This document shows, in pieces, positions 1 through 8,966 of a stretch of 64,000 nt of DNA (within the stretch, counting starts at the first letter, position 1; each line of letters begins with the position of its first letter). The DNA is from Streptomyces sp. HD (GTDB lineage: Bacteria > Actinomycetota > Actinomycetes > Streptomycetales > Streptomycetaceae). The notes under the pieces are model-generated. The model saw nothing but the letters and a program-made list of their open reading frames with translations, made no database searches and was not told the origin of the DNA. Position numbers and translations under genes: made by a program. The DNA is taken from the NCBI RefSeq assembly GCF_028369295.1, contig NZ_JAQMYP010000039.1:1-64000 (forward strand). Reading direction: 5' to 3'.

Positions 1-230
1 TGCAGGCCGGCACGTTCGCGGCCCGGTCGGCGGTCGGTGAGGGCGCCGACGACGCCTCGACGGCCGCGCCGGACGCCAAGGCCGTAGGGGAATCCGCGGC
101 CGTACGGGAAACCAGGGCCGGACGGGAAACCCCGGCCGTGCAGGAATCCGTCCGAACAGTGCCGCAGCGGGCCGAGGCCGCGGCGGACGACACCGATCAG
201 ACCGACGTTGAAGGGGGAACGGCTCGATGA
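1..230 (+). CDS. cvnA: CvnA-type sensor histidine kinase, C-terminal end (partial)
   Basis: Open from the left edge in frame 3 and ending at the TGA at 228-230. Only about 75 residues are visible. They are an Ala/Glu/Arg-rich, disordered tail (repeats such as AVRETRAGRETPAV) with no recognisable domain. The identity rests on context: the four genes that follow are the standard conservon order CvnB-CvnC-CvnD-P450, and in Streptomyces conservons the gene before CvnB is a membrane sensor kinase with a long low-complexity C-terminus. The stop overlaps the next start (ATGA), so the two are probably translationally coupled. The family assignment is inference, because the kinase domain lies outside the window. 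Confidence 0.7.
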   Translation, partial: QAGTFAARSAVGEGADDASTAAPDAKAVGESAAVRETRAGRETPAVQESVRTVPQRAEAAADDTDQTDVEGGTAR

Positions 231-649
231 CCGGCCGCGATGCGGGAGAGAACGCGTGGGTGCTGGACCCGATCCTGCAGGTGCCGCATGTGGTGGCCGC
301 CGTGCTGCTCACGCGGGACGGACTGGTGACCGGCTACACGGACGCGCTCACCCGGCCCTCTGCCGAGCGGGTGGCAGCGATCACCAGCACCGTGCAGGGC
401 GCGTGCCGTACCGCGGCGGCCGCGTTCGCCGACCGGGACCGGGCCGAGGTGCGGCAGGTGGTGATCGAGTCGGACCACGGCTATGTACTGATCGTGCCGA
501 CGGACCACGGCACCTGCGTGGCCGCCTACGGGGCCGCGGAGGTGCGTCTGGATCTGCTGGCGCACCGGGTGCACTCGCAGGTGGCCAAGCTGGGCGAGAA
601 GGCGATGGCCGCCGCGCCCCGAGGTGCCGACGGCGGCGCGCCGGCATGA
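227..649 (+). CDS. cvnB: Roadblock/LC7-domain protein (CvnB)
   Basis: A 140-residue protein with the roadblock/LC7 pattern: a start like VLDPILQVPHVVAAVLLTRD, the GLVTGYTDAL strand, then helices and the HGYVLIVPT strand pair. Length and fold match MglB/CvnB proteins, which bind and regulate the partner small GTPase, here the P-loop protein at 980-1618. It starts at the ATG inside the upstream stop and its own stop overlaps the next start by four bases, so it lies in a tightly coupled conservon operon. By family it is a cytoplasmic or membrane-associated part of a GTPase-based signalling complex with the CvnA sensor. The signal it serves cannot be read from sequence. Confidence 0.92.
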   Translation: MTGRDAGENAWVLDPILQVPHVVAAVLLTRDGLVTGYTDALTRPSAERVAAITSTVQGACRTAAAAFADRDRAEVRQVVIESDHGYVLIVPTDHGTCVAAYGAAEVRLDLLAHRVHSQVAKLGEKAMAAAPRGADGGAPA

Positions 650-1008
650 CCGGCCGCCGTGGTGGCCGCCCCCTGGTCCCCGCGTATCTGTCGACCGGCG
701 GTGTGGCCCGCCCCAGCCGGGCCCATCTGGAGCGGCTGTCGGTGCTCACCGGCACCCGCGAGCCCGCCCCGGCCGGACTGCCCGCCGCCCAACTCGCCCT
801 GCTGGACGCCCTGCACGAAGGTTCGCTGACGGTCGTGGAGGCCGCGGCTCTGCTGCGGTTGCCGGTGTCCGCGGTGCGCGTCCTGGCGGCGGAACTCATC
901 GACCGGGACCTGGTGCTGGCCCGGGCGCCGATCCCGCCCGCCGCACGCTTCGACCCCGACCTGCTGAAGAGAGTGGCCGATGGCCTTCGCGCCCTCAAGC
1001 ACACCTAG
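646..1008 (+). CDS. cvnC: DUF742 conservon protein (CvnC)
   Basis: A 120-residue protein starting MTGRRGGRPLVPAYLSTGG and carrying the typical DUF742 features: the RPLVPAYL opening, a Ser/Thr/Arg linker, and a C-terminal winged-helix-like stretch (EGSLTVVEAAALLRLPVSAV, then LAAELIDRDLVLAR). Its start is chosen at the ATG overlapping the previous stop. The longer reading of this frame runs back through the roadblock gene and is a shadow. DUF742 proteins are always found between the roadblock and GTPase genes of conservons and their biochemical role is not settled. The last 29 bases overlap the next gene in another frame. Confidence 0.9.
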   Translation: MTGRRGGRPLVPAYLSTGGVARPSRAHLERLSVLTGTREPAPAGLPAAQLALLDALHEGSLTVVEAAALLRLPVSAVRVLAAELIDRDLVLARAPIPPAARFDPDLLKRVADGLRALKHT

Positions 1009-1618
1009 CGACACCCGCGACGGCGCGAGCGCGCCCGTGGACGTCCATCTGCCCGACACCGCCCGCGACCTGGTCAAGATCCTGGTCGCCGGCCCGTTCG
1101 GCGTGGGCAAGACGACCCTGATCGACTCGGTCTCCGAGATCCGGCCGCTGCACACCGAGGAGCCGCTCAGCGAGGCGTCCGCGCAGGTGGACGATCTCGC
1201 CGGGGTGCGGGACAAGTCGACGACCACCGTCGCGGTCGACTTCGGCCGGATCAGCCTGCCGGGCGGGGTCGTGCTGTATCTGTTCGGCACGCCCGGGCAG
1301 GAGCGGTTCCGTGCGTTGTGGGACGACATCGCGTACGGCGCGCTGGGCGCCCTGGTCCTGGTCGACAGCCGCCGGATCGACGCGTCGTTCGACGTGCTGG
1401 GGCTGGTGGAGGAGTCGGAGCTGCCGTACGCCGTGGCGTTCAACGCGTTCCCGGACGCGCCCCGGCACCACACCGCGCAGCAGTTGCGCGCCGCCCTGGA
1501 CCTGGAGGCGGGCACGCCGATGGTGACGTGCGACGCGCGGGACGCGGACTCGTCCGTCGACGCGCTGCTCGCGCTGGTCCAGCATCTGATCGACCGTCAC
1601 GCTCCGGAGGACCGGTGA
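980..1618 (+). CDS. cvnD: Small GTPase of conservon (CvnD)
   Basis: A 212-residue GTP-binding protein. The Walker A loop GPFGVGKTT is at residues 38-46 and the G3 box GTPGQERF at 103-110, as in MglA/Arf-like bacterial GTPases. The NKxD box is replaced by FNAFPD near residue 155, a known feature of this family. It is expected to cycle between GTP and GDP states under control of the CvnB roadblock and CvnA sensor proteins at the membrane. It overlaps CvnC by 29 bases and its stop overlaps the GTG of the next P450 gene, so all members are co-translated. Family identity is firm; the downstream target is unknown. Confidence 0.93.
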   Translation: MAFAPSSTPSDTRDGASAPVDVHLPDTARDLVKILVAGPFGVGKTTLIDSVSEIRPLHTEEPLSEASAQVDDLAGVRDKSTTTVAVDFGRISLPGGVVLYLFGTPGQERFRALWDDIAYGALGALVLVDSRRIDASFDVLGLVEESELPYAVAFNAFPDAPRHHTAQQLRAALDLEAGTPMVTCDARDADSSVDALLALVQHLIDRHAPEDR

Positions 1619-2886
1619 CCACGCACTCCCCCGACCGGCAGGCCTTCTCCCGCTCGGCGCCCGTGCGCCTGTGGGAGGACGGGTTCGCACTGGATCCGTA
1701 CCGCTACTACGACGCCCTGCGCGCCCAGGGGCCGGTCGGCTGGGCGGAGTTGGCGCCCGGCGTGCCGGCGTATGTCGTCACCGGCCGGCGGGCGGCGCTG
1801 GATCTGCTGCACGACACCGACACGTTCTCGCACGACCCGCGGCCGTGGGAGTCCACGGTCGCCGACGACTCACCGATCCTGGGCATGATGCGCTGGCGGC
1901 CCAACACGCTGTTCGCCGACGGTGCGGCCCATGCCCGCTACCGCGGCTCGCTGATCGACATGTTCGACCGGATCGAGCCGCACGACCTGCGGGCCCGGGT
2001 GCACCGGGCGGTGCGCGTGCTGGTGGGCCGGTTCGGGCCGCGTGGCGAGGCCGATCTGGTGGGCGAGTTCGCCCGGCCCCTGATGGCGCTGGTGTTCAAC
2101 AGCCTCTTCGGGCTGCCGGACAGCCACAGCGACCGGCTCGACGTGGCGCTGGGCAAGATGATGGAGGGCGGTGCCGAGGCGGCCGAGGGCGAGGCGGAGT
2201 ACGGCGGCTATGTGCTGGAGCTGATCGCCGCCAAGTCCGAGCGGCGGGGCGACGACCTGCCCAGCTGGCTGCTGGACCACCCGGCCGGGCTGACGCCCGA
2301 GGAGGTCACCTGGCAGGTGTTCCTCACCCTCGGCGCCGGACACGAACCGACGGCCAACCTGGTGTCGAACGCGCTGTCCCGGATCCTCGGCAACCCGCAG
2401 TACTACTCGACGCTGACCAGCGGTGCCCGGCCCGTGATGGACGCGGTGGTGGAGGTGCTGCACCACGAGACGCCGCTGGCCAACTACGGCATCCACTACG
2501 CCCGTCGGCCGGTGTCCTTCCACGGCGCGTGGATCAGGGCGGCGGTGCCGGTGGTCATCTCCTACGGGGCACTGGCGCTCGGGCACGACGCGAACGGCCC
2601 GCAAGCCACCCCGGCGGGCGAGCGGGAGCCCGCCGGCGGCCGCCATCCCAAGGACGCCTCGCATCTGTCCTGGTCGGCGGGCCCGCACGCCTGCCCGGTC
2701 CGGCAGCACACGCTGCTCATCGCGACCGAGGCGATCGAGCGGCTCACCCAGTGGCTGCCCGATCTGGAGCCGGTGCTGCCCCGCGACCGCCTGACCTGGC
2801 GGCCCGGCCCCTTCCACCGCTCCCTGACCGCCCTGCCCGTCCGGTTCAGCCCGCGTACCCCCGACCAGCCAGGAGCCCCGTCATGA
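1615..2886 (+). CDS. cvnE: Degenerate cytochrome P450 (CYP157-like, conservon)
   Basis: A 423-residue P450-fold protein; the GTG start at 1615 overlaps the upstream TGA. The I-helix retains an AGHEPT version of AGxxT, and the haem-loop cysteine is Cys360 (SAGPHACPVR), but the loop lacks the usual FGxGxHxCxG pattern. In the K-helix the invariant ExxR is absent: aligned with the neighbouring P450, E and R are replaced by V and H (VEVLHHETP). CYP157 proteins of Streptomyces conservons are the classic exception to the ExxR rule and sit just before a CYP154, exactly as here. It may bind haem but act in signalling or on an unusual substrate; no reaction is claimed. Confidence 0.88.
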   Translation: MTTHSPDRQAFSRSAPVRLWEDGFALDPYRYYDALRAQGPVGWAELAPGVPAYVVTGRRAALDLLHDTDTFSHDPRPWESTVADDSPILGMMRWRPNTLFADGAAHARYRGSLIDMFDRIEPHDLRARVHRAVRVLVGRFGPRGEADLVGEFARPLMALVFNSLFGLPDSHSDRLDVALGKMMEGGAEAAEGEAEYGGYVLELIAAKSERRGDDLPSWLLDHPAGLTPEEVTWQVFLTLGAGHEPTANLVSNALSRILGNPQYYSTLTSGARPVMDAVVEVLHHETPLANYGIHYARRPVSFHGAWIRAAVPVVISYGALALGHDANGPQATPAGEREPAGGRHPKDASHLSWSAGPHACPVRQHTLLIATEAIERLTQWLPDLEPVLPRDRLTWRPGPFHRSLTALPVRFSPRTPDQPGAPS

Positions 2887-4115
2887 CCGTGACCGACCGC
2901 ACCGAGCGCTTCGCCATCGACCCGTTCGGCGCCGACATCCCCGCCGAGAGCGCCCGGTTGCGCGCCCTCGGCCCGATCGTGCCCGTGGAGCTGCCCGGCG
3001 GCATTCCCGCCTGGGCGCCCACCCGCTACGACACCCTCAAGGAGCTCATCCTCGACCCGCAGGTCAGCAAGGATCCCCGGCTGCACTGGAAGCTGTTCCC
3101 GGAGATCGCCGAACACCCCTCCTGGGCCTGGATCCTGGGCTGGGTCGGCGTGATCAACATGCTCTCGACGTACGGCCCCGACCACACACGGCTGCGCAAG
3201 CTGGTCGCGCCGAGCTTCACACAGCGGCGTACGGAGAAGATGCGTGCGCGGGTGGAGGCGATCACCGCGGAGTTGCTCGACGACCTCGACAGGGGCGACG
3301 ACGAGGTCGATCTGAAGGCCGGGTTCGCCCACCCCCTGCCGATGCGGATGATCTGCGAACTGTTCGGTGTGCCCGAGGAGTTGCGGGAGGCCACCAGGAC
3401 CCTCATCGCGGCCATCATGGACACCTCCGACCCGAGCCCGGAGCACGCGGTGTTCGTGCAGCAGCAGATCGGCACGGTGCTGGGCGCGCTGATCGCCCAT
3501 CGCCGCGAGCACCCCGGGGACGATCTGACGACCGAGCTGATCCGGGTGCGCGACGAGGACGGTGACCGGCTCAGCGACGAGGAGTTGCTGTACACACTCC
3601 TGCTGGTGATCGGCGCCGGATTCGAGACGACCGTCAACCTCATCGGCAACGCGGTCGTCGCCCTCCTCAACCGCCCCGAGCAGCTGGCGGCCGTGCGGTC
3701 CGGGGAGATCGGCTGGGACGCCGTGATCGACGAGACGCTGCGGGTGCACCCGTCGATCGCGTCACTGCCACTGCGGTTCGCCGTCAGCGACCTCAAGGTC
3801 GGGGACGTGACCATCCCGGCCGGGGACGCCATCATCACGACGTACGCGGCCGCAGGACTGGATCCCGCGCACTACGGGCCGGATGCGGACACCTTCGACG
3901 CCGCGCGCGGGGCCGACGACCATCTGGCGTTCGGGATCGGCGTGCACCGCTGCATCGGCGCCCCGCTGGCCCGCGTCGAGGCCCTGACGGCACTGCCCGC
4001 CGTCTTCGACCGCTTCCCCGACATACAGCTGGCCGTCACGGCGGACGAGCTGCGTCAGGTGCCGTCGTTCATAGCGTTCGGCTGGCAGGAGATTCCGGTG
4101 CGGCTGCGGGGCTGA
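2883..4115 (+). CDS. Cytochrome P450 (CYP154-like)
   Basis: A 410-residue P450 with every canonical motif: I-helix GAGFETT near residue 244, ExxR as ETLR near 283, and the haem loop FGIGVHRCIG with Cys357. Start is the ATG overlapping the previous stop. It is the last gene of the conservon and is followed by a hairpin at 4198-4230. CYP154 enzymes hydroxylate small lipophilic substrates with electrons from ferredoxin/ferredoxin reductase; no such partner gene is adjacent. Pairing with an ExxR-less CYP157-like protein is the standard conservon arrangement. The substrate is unknown. Confidence 0.93.
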   Translation: MTVTDRTERFAIDPFGADIPAESARLRALGPIVPVELPGGIPAWAPTRYDTLKELILDPQVSKDPRLHWKLFPEIAEHPSWAWILGWVGVINMLSTYGPDHTRLRKLVAPSFTQRRTEKMRARVEAITAELLDDLDRGDDEVDLKAGFAHPLPMRMICELFGVPEELREATRTLIAAIMDTSDPSPEHAVFVQQQIGTVLGALIAHRREHPGDDLTTELIRVRDEDGDRLSDEELLYTLLLVIGAGFETTVNLIGNAVVALLNRPEQLAAVRSGEIGWDAVIDETLRVHPSIASLPLRFAVSDLKVGDVTIPAGDAIITTYAAAGLDPAHYGPDADTFDAARGADDHLAFGIGVHRCIGAPLARVEALTALPAVFDRFPDIQLAVTADELRQVPSFIAFGWQEIPVRLRG

Positions 4116-4197
4116 GGGCCGGGCGTCGCAGGGCAGGCGGGGGTTCGCGGGGGTTTGTTCACCGGCTCTGACGGCCTGTAGGCGGCTGTCGGCGCGA

Positions 4198-4230
4198 GGA
4201 CGCGACCGGTCCCCCGTTCCGGTCGTGTCC
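4198..4230. terminator. Hairpin between convergent genes
   Basis: Left arm 4198-4209 (GGACGCGACCGG) pairs with 4219-4230 (CCGGTCGTGTCC) with one G-T wobble and a 9-base loop. It lies between the convergent conservon P450 and PucR-family genes and could end transcription from both sides. There is no U-tract, as is common in Streptomyces. Confidence 0.6.
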
Positions 4231-4305
4231 CCGCGGCAGGTTGAACCTACGTCCAGGGCGGCGTGATTGGTATCGCATTTATGCCCGCTGTGCAGTCCTC
4301 GGGGC

Positions 4306-5880
4306 TCACCCGTGCACAAGCGAGTCCAAAAGGCCCGACTTGCCCCCGGGCAGCGCGGGCTGATCCAGGTCACCCACGGCAAGATGGGCCAGGACGACCT
4401 CGTACAGGTCGCTGCCGCCGGCGAGGAGCTGCCGTTCGAGCACGGGTTCCGCACTGCGGACGTGCTCGCGGACGGTCTGGGCGTGGACGCCGAGGGTCTG
4501 CGCGGCGCGCTCGGCGTTGCCGCCCTCGCCGATCCAGGCGCGCACGGTGCGGCGCAGATCCCGGGTGTCCTGGCCGAGGCGGGCGAGGAGGTCCTGCGCC
4601 CAGGTGCGCATGCCGGGCCCGGAGAGCAGGTCGCGCAGCGAGACGGGGGGCGCCTGCGGGGTGCCGGGGGCGGCCGGGGTGCCGGGGGCGGCCGGGGTGT
4701 CGGCCAGGCCCACCTGGATGTTGAGCGCCAGGTGGACCACGGCGCGTGCGGTGAGGTCGGTGAAGTCCGCCTTCAACAGCGCCTCCACGCGTTCCATGCG
4801 GGCGCGGACGGTGTTGCGGCTGACGCCGAGCACCTTTGCCGCGCTGACCGCGGTGAACTCCAGGCCCAGCCGGGTGGTGGCGAGCAGTTCGGCGCGGGTG
4901 TGGTGCGGCAGCGTGTCGAGCGGGCTCAGCAGCCGGGCCGTCCAGCCCTGCAGTGCCACCGGGTCGATGAGCCGCTCGGGGTGGGTGCGTTCGGCGTAGA
5001 CGGCGGCCTTGTCGGGACGGAAGTGCGCGACGGCGAGGGCGCTGACGGCCTGCCCGTACGCGGTGGCGGTGCGGGCGAGGCTCTGCCGGGCGCTGCCGCC
5101 GATGAACGTGCGCGGACGCGGGCCGATGAGCGCGCGCAGTTCCCGGGCCTCGGCCTCGCCGGGTGTCACGACGATCACGTGCTCGTCCACGGCCGGGCAG
5201 AGCACGACCAGTGCCCGCTCGCCGGTCGTCTCGATGCACTCGTCGGCGAGCCGGTCGCGGTCCTCGGCGGTGCCCTCGACGACGTGGACGCAGGCGGTGT
5301 CCGTGTCGAGCAGGCCGGGCCACAGTCCGGCGGCGACGCGGCGCGCGGAGACGGTGTCCTCCACCATCAGCAACTGCAGGATGGCCAGCCGCAGATCGGA
5401 CGTCGCCTGTTCGAGCCGGCGTCCGGCGGCGGTCGTCTCGCCGGCCCTGAGCAGGAGCTCGATCACCTGGACGGTGTGCATGACGATGTCGGAGGCACGC
5501 CGGTCGAACGGCGTCTCACGGGCCACCGCGAGGACGCCCGCCGACGAGGAGTCCGGGTACTCCACCCCGACCAGCCGCAGATGACGGCCCTGCCCCTCCC
5601 AGGCGGCGGAGGCGATACGGCCGGCGGCGACGGCCGCGACCAGGTGAACGTCCATGGGCGGACGCGTGCCGGCGAGGAGCGCACCGCCGTCGTCCTGCAG
5701 CGCGACCGTGCCCTGCACGGTCTCCGCGAGCCAGGCGACGACCCGGCGGACGTCCCGCCCGGTCGGCCGCAGATGATCCAGCAGTTCCCGCGTCCACACC
5801 GAGTCCTCGGCACCGTCCGCCCCCGCCCGACGAACCCCGTCCTCTCCGCCAGCCATGTCGGCCTTCACCTCGTCCTGCAT
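4306..5880 (-). CDS. PucR-family transcriptional regulator
   Basis: A 524-residue protein with a poorly conserved N-terminal sensory half and a C-terminal PucR-type helix-turn-helix near residues 330-360 (LEFTAVSAAKVLGVSRNTV, then RMERVEALL). A second HTH-like segment follows near 455-485 (GNAERAAQTLGVHAQTV, then REHVRSAE), so it may carry two tandem HTH units joined by an APGTPAAPGTP linker. PucR/CdaR regulators usually sense small metabolites. Start is ATG at 5880; ATG at 5856 (MAGGEDGV), which has a better ribosome-binding site (GAAGG), is an equally good choice. It is convergent with the conservon and its targets are not apparent. Confidence 0.85.
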   Translation of the reverse strand: MQDEVKADMAGGEDGVRRAGADGAEDSVWTRELLDHLRPTGRDVRRVVAWLAETVQGTVALQDDGGALLAGTRPPMDVHLVAAVAAGRIASAAWEGQGRHLRLVGVEYPDSSSAGVLAVARETPFDRRASDIVMHTVQVIELLLRAGETTAAGRRLEQATSDLRLAILQLLMVEDTVSARRVAAGLWPGLLDTDTACVHVVEGTAEDRDRLADECIETTGERALVVLCPAVDEHVIVVTPGEAEARELRALIGPRPRTFIGGSARQSLARTATAYGQAVSALAVAHFRPDKAAVYAERTHPERLIDPVALQGWTARLLSPLDTLPHHTRAELLATTRLGLEFTAVSAAKVLGVSRNTVRARMERVEALLKADFTDLTARAVVHLALNIQVGLADTPAAPGTPAAPGTPQAPPVSLRDLLSGPGMRTWAQDLLARLGQDTRDLRRTVRAWIGEGGNAERAAQTLGVHAQTVREHVRSAEPVLERQLLAGGSDLYEVVLAHLAVGDLDQPALPGGKSGLLDSLVHG

Positions 5881-6072
5881 TTATCCACGACGTACCGGTC
5901 GGGGACGTTACCTCACCCCCGCACGACGGCACGCCGACGTGCCCATCGGGTTCGGGTTCCCAGCCTCGCGGCGCTCATCCCCACGGTTCGGGGGGCGCGG
6001 TACGTCCGCCACCGCGCGGTCGCACGCCCGGGCGTGCGCGGCTCCCGGCCGTTCAGGGCATAGGCTCGGCGA

Positions 6073-6693
6073 ATGGCGAAGTACTTCGACGTGCACCCCG
6101 ACAACCCTCAGGCGCGCACCATCGCGCAGGTCGCCGAGAGCATCCGGTCCGGTGCGCTCATCGCGTATCCGACGGACTCCTGTTATGCGCTGGGCTGTCG
6201 GCTGGGCAGCCGCGACGGCATCGAGCGGATCCGGACCATTCGCCGCCTGGACGACCGGCATCACTTCACTCTCGTGTGTCAGGACTTCGCACAGCTGGGC
6301 CAGTTCGTGCGGGTCGACAACGACGTGTTCCGGGCGATCAAGGCGTCGACGCCGGGCAGTTACACCTTCATCCTGCCGGCGACGCGGGAGGTGCCGCGCA
6401 TGCTGCAGCACCCGAAGAAGAAGACGGTGGGCGTGCGCATCCCCGACCATGTCGTGACGCAGTCGCTGCTGGCCGAGCTCGGAGAGCCCTTGCTGTCGAG
6501 CACGCTGCTTCTGCCCGACGAGGACGAGCCGATGACGCAGGGCTGGGAGATCAAGGACCGGCTCGACCATGTGCTGGACGCGGTGGTCGACTCCGGGGAC
6601 TGCGGCACCGAGCCGACGACGGTGATCGACTTCTCGTCCGGCGAGGCGGAGATCGTACGGAAGGGAGCGGGCGACACGTCCCGGTTCGAGTAA
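6073..6693 (+). CDS. YciO/Sua5/YrdC-family protein (L-threonylcarbamoyladenylate synthase-like)
   Basis: A 206-residue YrdC-domain protein. Visible marks are IAYPTDSCYALGC (residues 29-41), the IRRLDDRHHFTLVC strand and the KKKTVGVRIPDHVV segment. TsaC/Sua5 proteins make threonylcarbamoyl-AMP for tRNA t6A; the stand-alone YciO branch shares the fold, and its activity is less clear. The length matches YciO (about 206) rather than Sua5 (over 300). It is a single-gene unit between the PucR gene (divergent) and a hydrolase. Housekeeping and cytoplasmic. Confidence 0.9.
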   Translation: MAKYFDVHPDNPQARTIAQVAESIRSGALIAYPTDSCYALGCRLGSRDGIERIRTIRRLDDRHHFTLVCQDFAQLGQFVRVDNDVFRAIKASTPGSYTFILPATREVPRMLQHPKKKTVGVRIPDHVVTQSLLAELGEPLLSSTLLLPDEDEPMTQGWEIKDRLDHVLDAVVDSGDCGTEPTTVIDFSSGEAEIVRKGAGDTSRFE

Positions 6694-6817
6694 AGCCGCC
6701 TCCAAGCGGGAGGGGGTGCCGCGAAGCCGTTTGGATGGTGCGTGAAACCATGCCTGCGGCCCGGTTCCGCCGGGGCCGGCGACCCGTTCGCCGTGGACCG
6801 CGCAGAGAGGCACCCCC

Positions 6818-7573
6818 ATGACCTCCGTACAGACGACAGACGTGGACGTCCCCACCGAGGACGGCGTGGCGGACGCCTACTTGGCCCATCCGGGCGACGG
6901 ACTTCCCCGGCCGGGCGTCCTCCTCTACCAGGACGCCTTCGGGCTGCGTCCCCACCTGCGGTCGATGGCCGACCGGCTCGCCGGGGCCGGTTACACGGTG
7001 CTCGTGCCGAACGTCTTCTACCGGCACGGCCGCAGCCCGGTCTTCGAGCTCCCCGAGTTCATCGATCCGGCCGCGCGGCCGCAGCTGTGGGAGCAGATCG
7101 GCCCGGTGATGCAGTCCCTGACGCCCGAGCTCGCGATGCGGGACGCCGGCGCCTATCTGCGCTGGATGGCCGAGCGGCCCGAGGTCGCCGACGGTCCGGT
7201 CGCCCTCACCGGCTACTGCATGGGCGCGGCGCTCGCCCTGCGCACCGCCGGTACCTACCCGGACCGGGTGGCCGCCGCGGCCGGTTTCCACGGTGGGCGG
7301 CTGGCGACCGACGCGCCGGACAGCCCGCACCTGGTTGCCGAACACATCACCGCGGAGCTGTACTTCGCGCACGCCGACGCGGACCAGTCGATGCCTCCCG
7401 AGCAGATGGAACGCCTCGAAGCCGCGCTGACCGCGGCCGCAGTCCGCCACCGGTGCGAGGTCTACGAGGGTGCCCACCACGGCTACACCCAGGCCGACAC
7501 CGCCGTGTACGACGAGGCCGCGGCCGAACGGCACTGGGCGGCGCTGTTCGATCTGCTGAAGCGGACGTTCTGA
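6818..7573 (+). CDS. Dienelactone hydrolase family protein
   Basis: A 251-residue alpha/beta hydrolase of the dienelactone hydrolase family. The nucleophile is Cys134 in GYCMGA, with the acid in HADADQSMP (Asp187 or Asp189) and a His in the GAHHGYT motif (residues 220-221). The start has a good ribosome-binding site (GAGAGG, six to seven bases upstream). Such enzymes hydrolyse cyclic or activated esters and are cytoplasmic; the substrate here is unknown and the context is not catabolic. Confidence 0.9.
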   Translation: MTSVQTTDVDVPTEDGVADAYLAHPGDGLPRPGVLLYQDAFGLRPHLRSMADRLAGAGYTVLVPNVFYRHGRSPVFELPEFIDPAARPQLWEQIGPVMQSLTPELAMRDAGAYLRWMAERPEVADGPVALTGYCMGAALALRTAGTYPDRVAAAAGFHGGRLATDAPDSPHLVAEHITAELYFAHADADQSMPPEQMERLEAALTAAAVRHRCEVYEGAHHGYTQADTAVYDEAAAERHWAALFDLLKRTF

Positions 7574-7637
7574 GAGCCTCCGGGCCGGTGGCGCGGCGGC
7601 CCGGAGCCGGGACGGGTGCGGGGTTATCGTCGGCGGC

Positions 7638-8828
7638 GTGGACGGTGATCGGCGAGGGTGGCGGGCGTGTCTGCTCAGTGGGGCGGTGTTCGCCGTGTGC
7701 ATGGTCGGCACCACTCTGCCGACCCCTCTCTACCCGCTCTACCAGGAGAAGTTCGGGTTCTCCGAGCTGACGGTGACCGTCGTGTACGCCGTCTACGCCT
7801 TCGGGGTCATCGGCGTGCTGCTGCTGATGGGCAACGCCTCGGACGCCGTGGGCAGGCGGGCGGTGCTGCTGTGCGGTCTGGGGTTCGCGGCGGCCGGCGC
7901 CGTGTGCTTCCTCGGCGCCACCGGACTGGGGTGGCTGTATGTGGGGCGGCTGCTGTCGGGCCTGTCCGCCGGGCTGTTCACCGGGGCCGCCACCGCGTAT
8001 GTGATGGAGCTGGCGCCGTCCGGCGGCGCCTCGCGGGCCACGTTCGTGGCGACGGCCGCCAACATGGGCGGGCTCGGCTGCGGTCCGCTGCTCGCCGGGG
8101 TGCTCGCGCAGTACGCCCCCTGGCCGCTGTACCTGCCGTTCGCCGTGCACCTGGTCCTGGTGGCCGCTTCGGCCGCCGTCCTGCTACGGCTCCCCGAGAC
8201 CGTGCAGGAGCGGGTGCCGTTGAGCACCGTACGGCCGCAGCGGCCCGGTCTGCCCGCGCCCGTACGGGCGGTGTTCGGGCCCGCGGCGATCGCCTCGTTC
8301 GTGGGGTTCGCGCTGTTCGGGGTGTTCACATCGGTCAGCCCCGAATTCCTCGCCGAGTCCCTGGACGTGACCAACCATGCCGTGAGCGGACTGGTCGTCG
8401 CGCTGGCCTTCTTCGCCTCGACCGCCGGGCAACTGGCGGTCGGCCGGGTCGGGGTGGGGCGCTCACTGCCGCTGGGCTGCGCCGGGCTCCTCGCCGGGCT
8501 GGCGCTGCTCGCGGGGGCGCTGCGGTGGGACCTGATGGCGCTGGTGGTGCTGAGTGCCGTCGTCGGAGGGGGCGGGCAGGGGCTGTCGTTTCGCGGGGCG
8601 CTGGCCGCGGTGGCCGGGGCGTCTCCGGCGGACCGGCGTGCGGCGGTGATCTCGACACTGTTCGTGGTGGCCTACGCGGGTATTTCGGTACCGGTGATCG
8701 GTGTGGGGGTGCTGTCGGGCCCGATCGGCCTGGAGAACGCGGGGCTGGTGTTCATCGCGTGCATGGCCGTCCTGGTCTCGACCGCGGCGGCCTATCTGCT
8801 CCGAAGGCCGGTGCCGGCGAAGGCGTGA
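7638..8828 (+). CDS. MFS transporter (DHA1-like drug efflux)
   Basis: A 396-residue integral membrane protein with about 12 hydrophobic segments. It opens with an N-terminal helix reading FAVCMVGTTLPTPLYPLY and has the loop 2-3 motif A as GNASDAVGRRA near residues 67-77. It resembles DHA1 proton-coupled drug exporters that carry small hydrophobic compounds out of the cell. The GTG start at 7638 gives a normal length. Four 8-bp repeats begin at its stop codon. It is followed after about 140 bases by another MFS gene on the same strand, but the two are not close paralogues. Substrate unknown. Confidence 0.85.
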   Translation: MDGDRRGWRACLLSGAVFAVCMVGTTLPTPLYPLYQEKFGFSELTVTVVYAVYAFGVIGVLLLMGNASDAVGRRAVLLCGLGFAAAGAVCFLGATGLGWLYVGRLLSGLSAGLFTGAATAYVMELAPSGGASRATFVATAANMGGLGCGPLLAGVLAQYAPWPLYLPFAVHLVLVAASAAVLLRLPETVQERVPLSTVRPQRPGLPAPVRAVFGPAAIASFVGFALFGVFTSVSPEFLAESLDVTNHAVSGLVVALAFFASTAGQLAVGRVGVGRSLPLGCAGLLAGLALLAGALRWDLMALVVLSAVVGGGGQGLSFRGALAAVAGASPADRRAAVISTLFVVAYAGISVPVIGVGVLSGPIGLENAGLVFIACMAVLVSTAAAYLLRRPVPAKA

Positions 8829-8856
8829 GCAGGTGAGCGAGTGAGCGGGTGAGCGC
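8825..8856 (+). repeat. 8-bp tandem repeat, four copies
   Basis: GTGAGCAG, GTGAGCGA, GTGAGCGG and GTGAGCGC follow one another exactly. The first copy contains the TGA stop of the upstream MFS gene. The tract may be slippage-prone. No function is seen. Confidence 0.75.
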
Positions 8857-8966
8857 GCGGGGGGACGGCGGGCCGGTCGTCCCGAGCCCCGCCCCTCTCG
8901 CTTTCGTCCAAGCGTCGTCGATCTTTGTCCATCGACTGGTCCGCCACCGGGGATGAGGGTGGTCCC

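Noticed and set aside
4267..6063. Long open frame on the plus strand opposite the PucR gene (598 codons)
   Set aside because: Shadow of the PucR coding frame; it has no family motifs and is the low-complexity G/A/R product expected from high-GC antisense.
8825..8856. Short direct repeats as CRISPR
   Set aside because: 8-bp units with no spacers; no CRISPR-like repeat-spacer array exists anywhere in the window.
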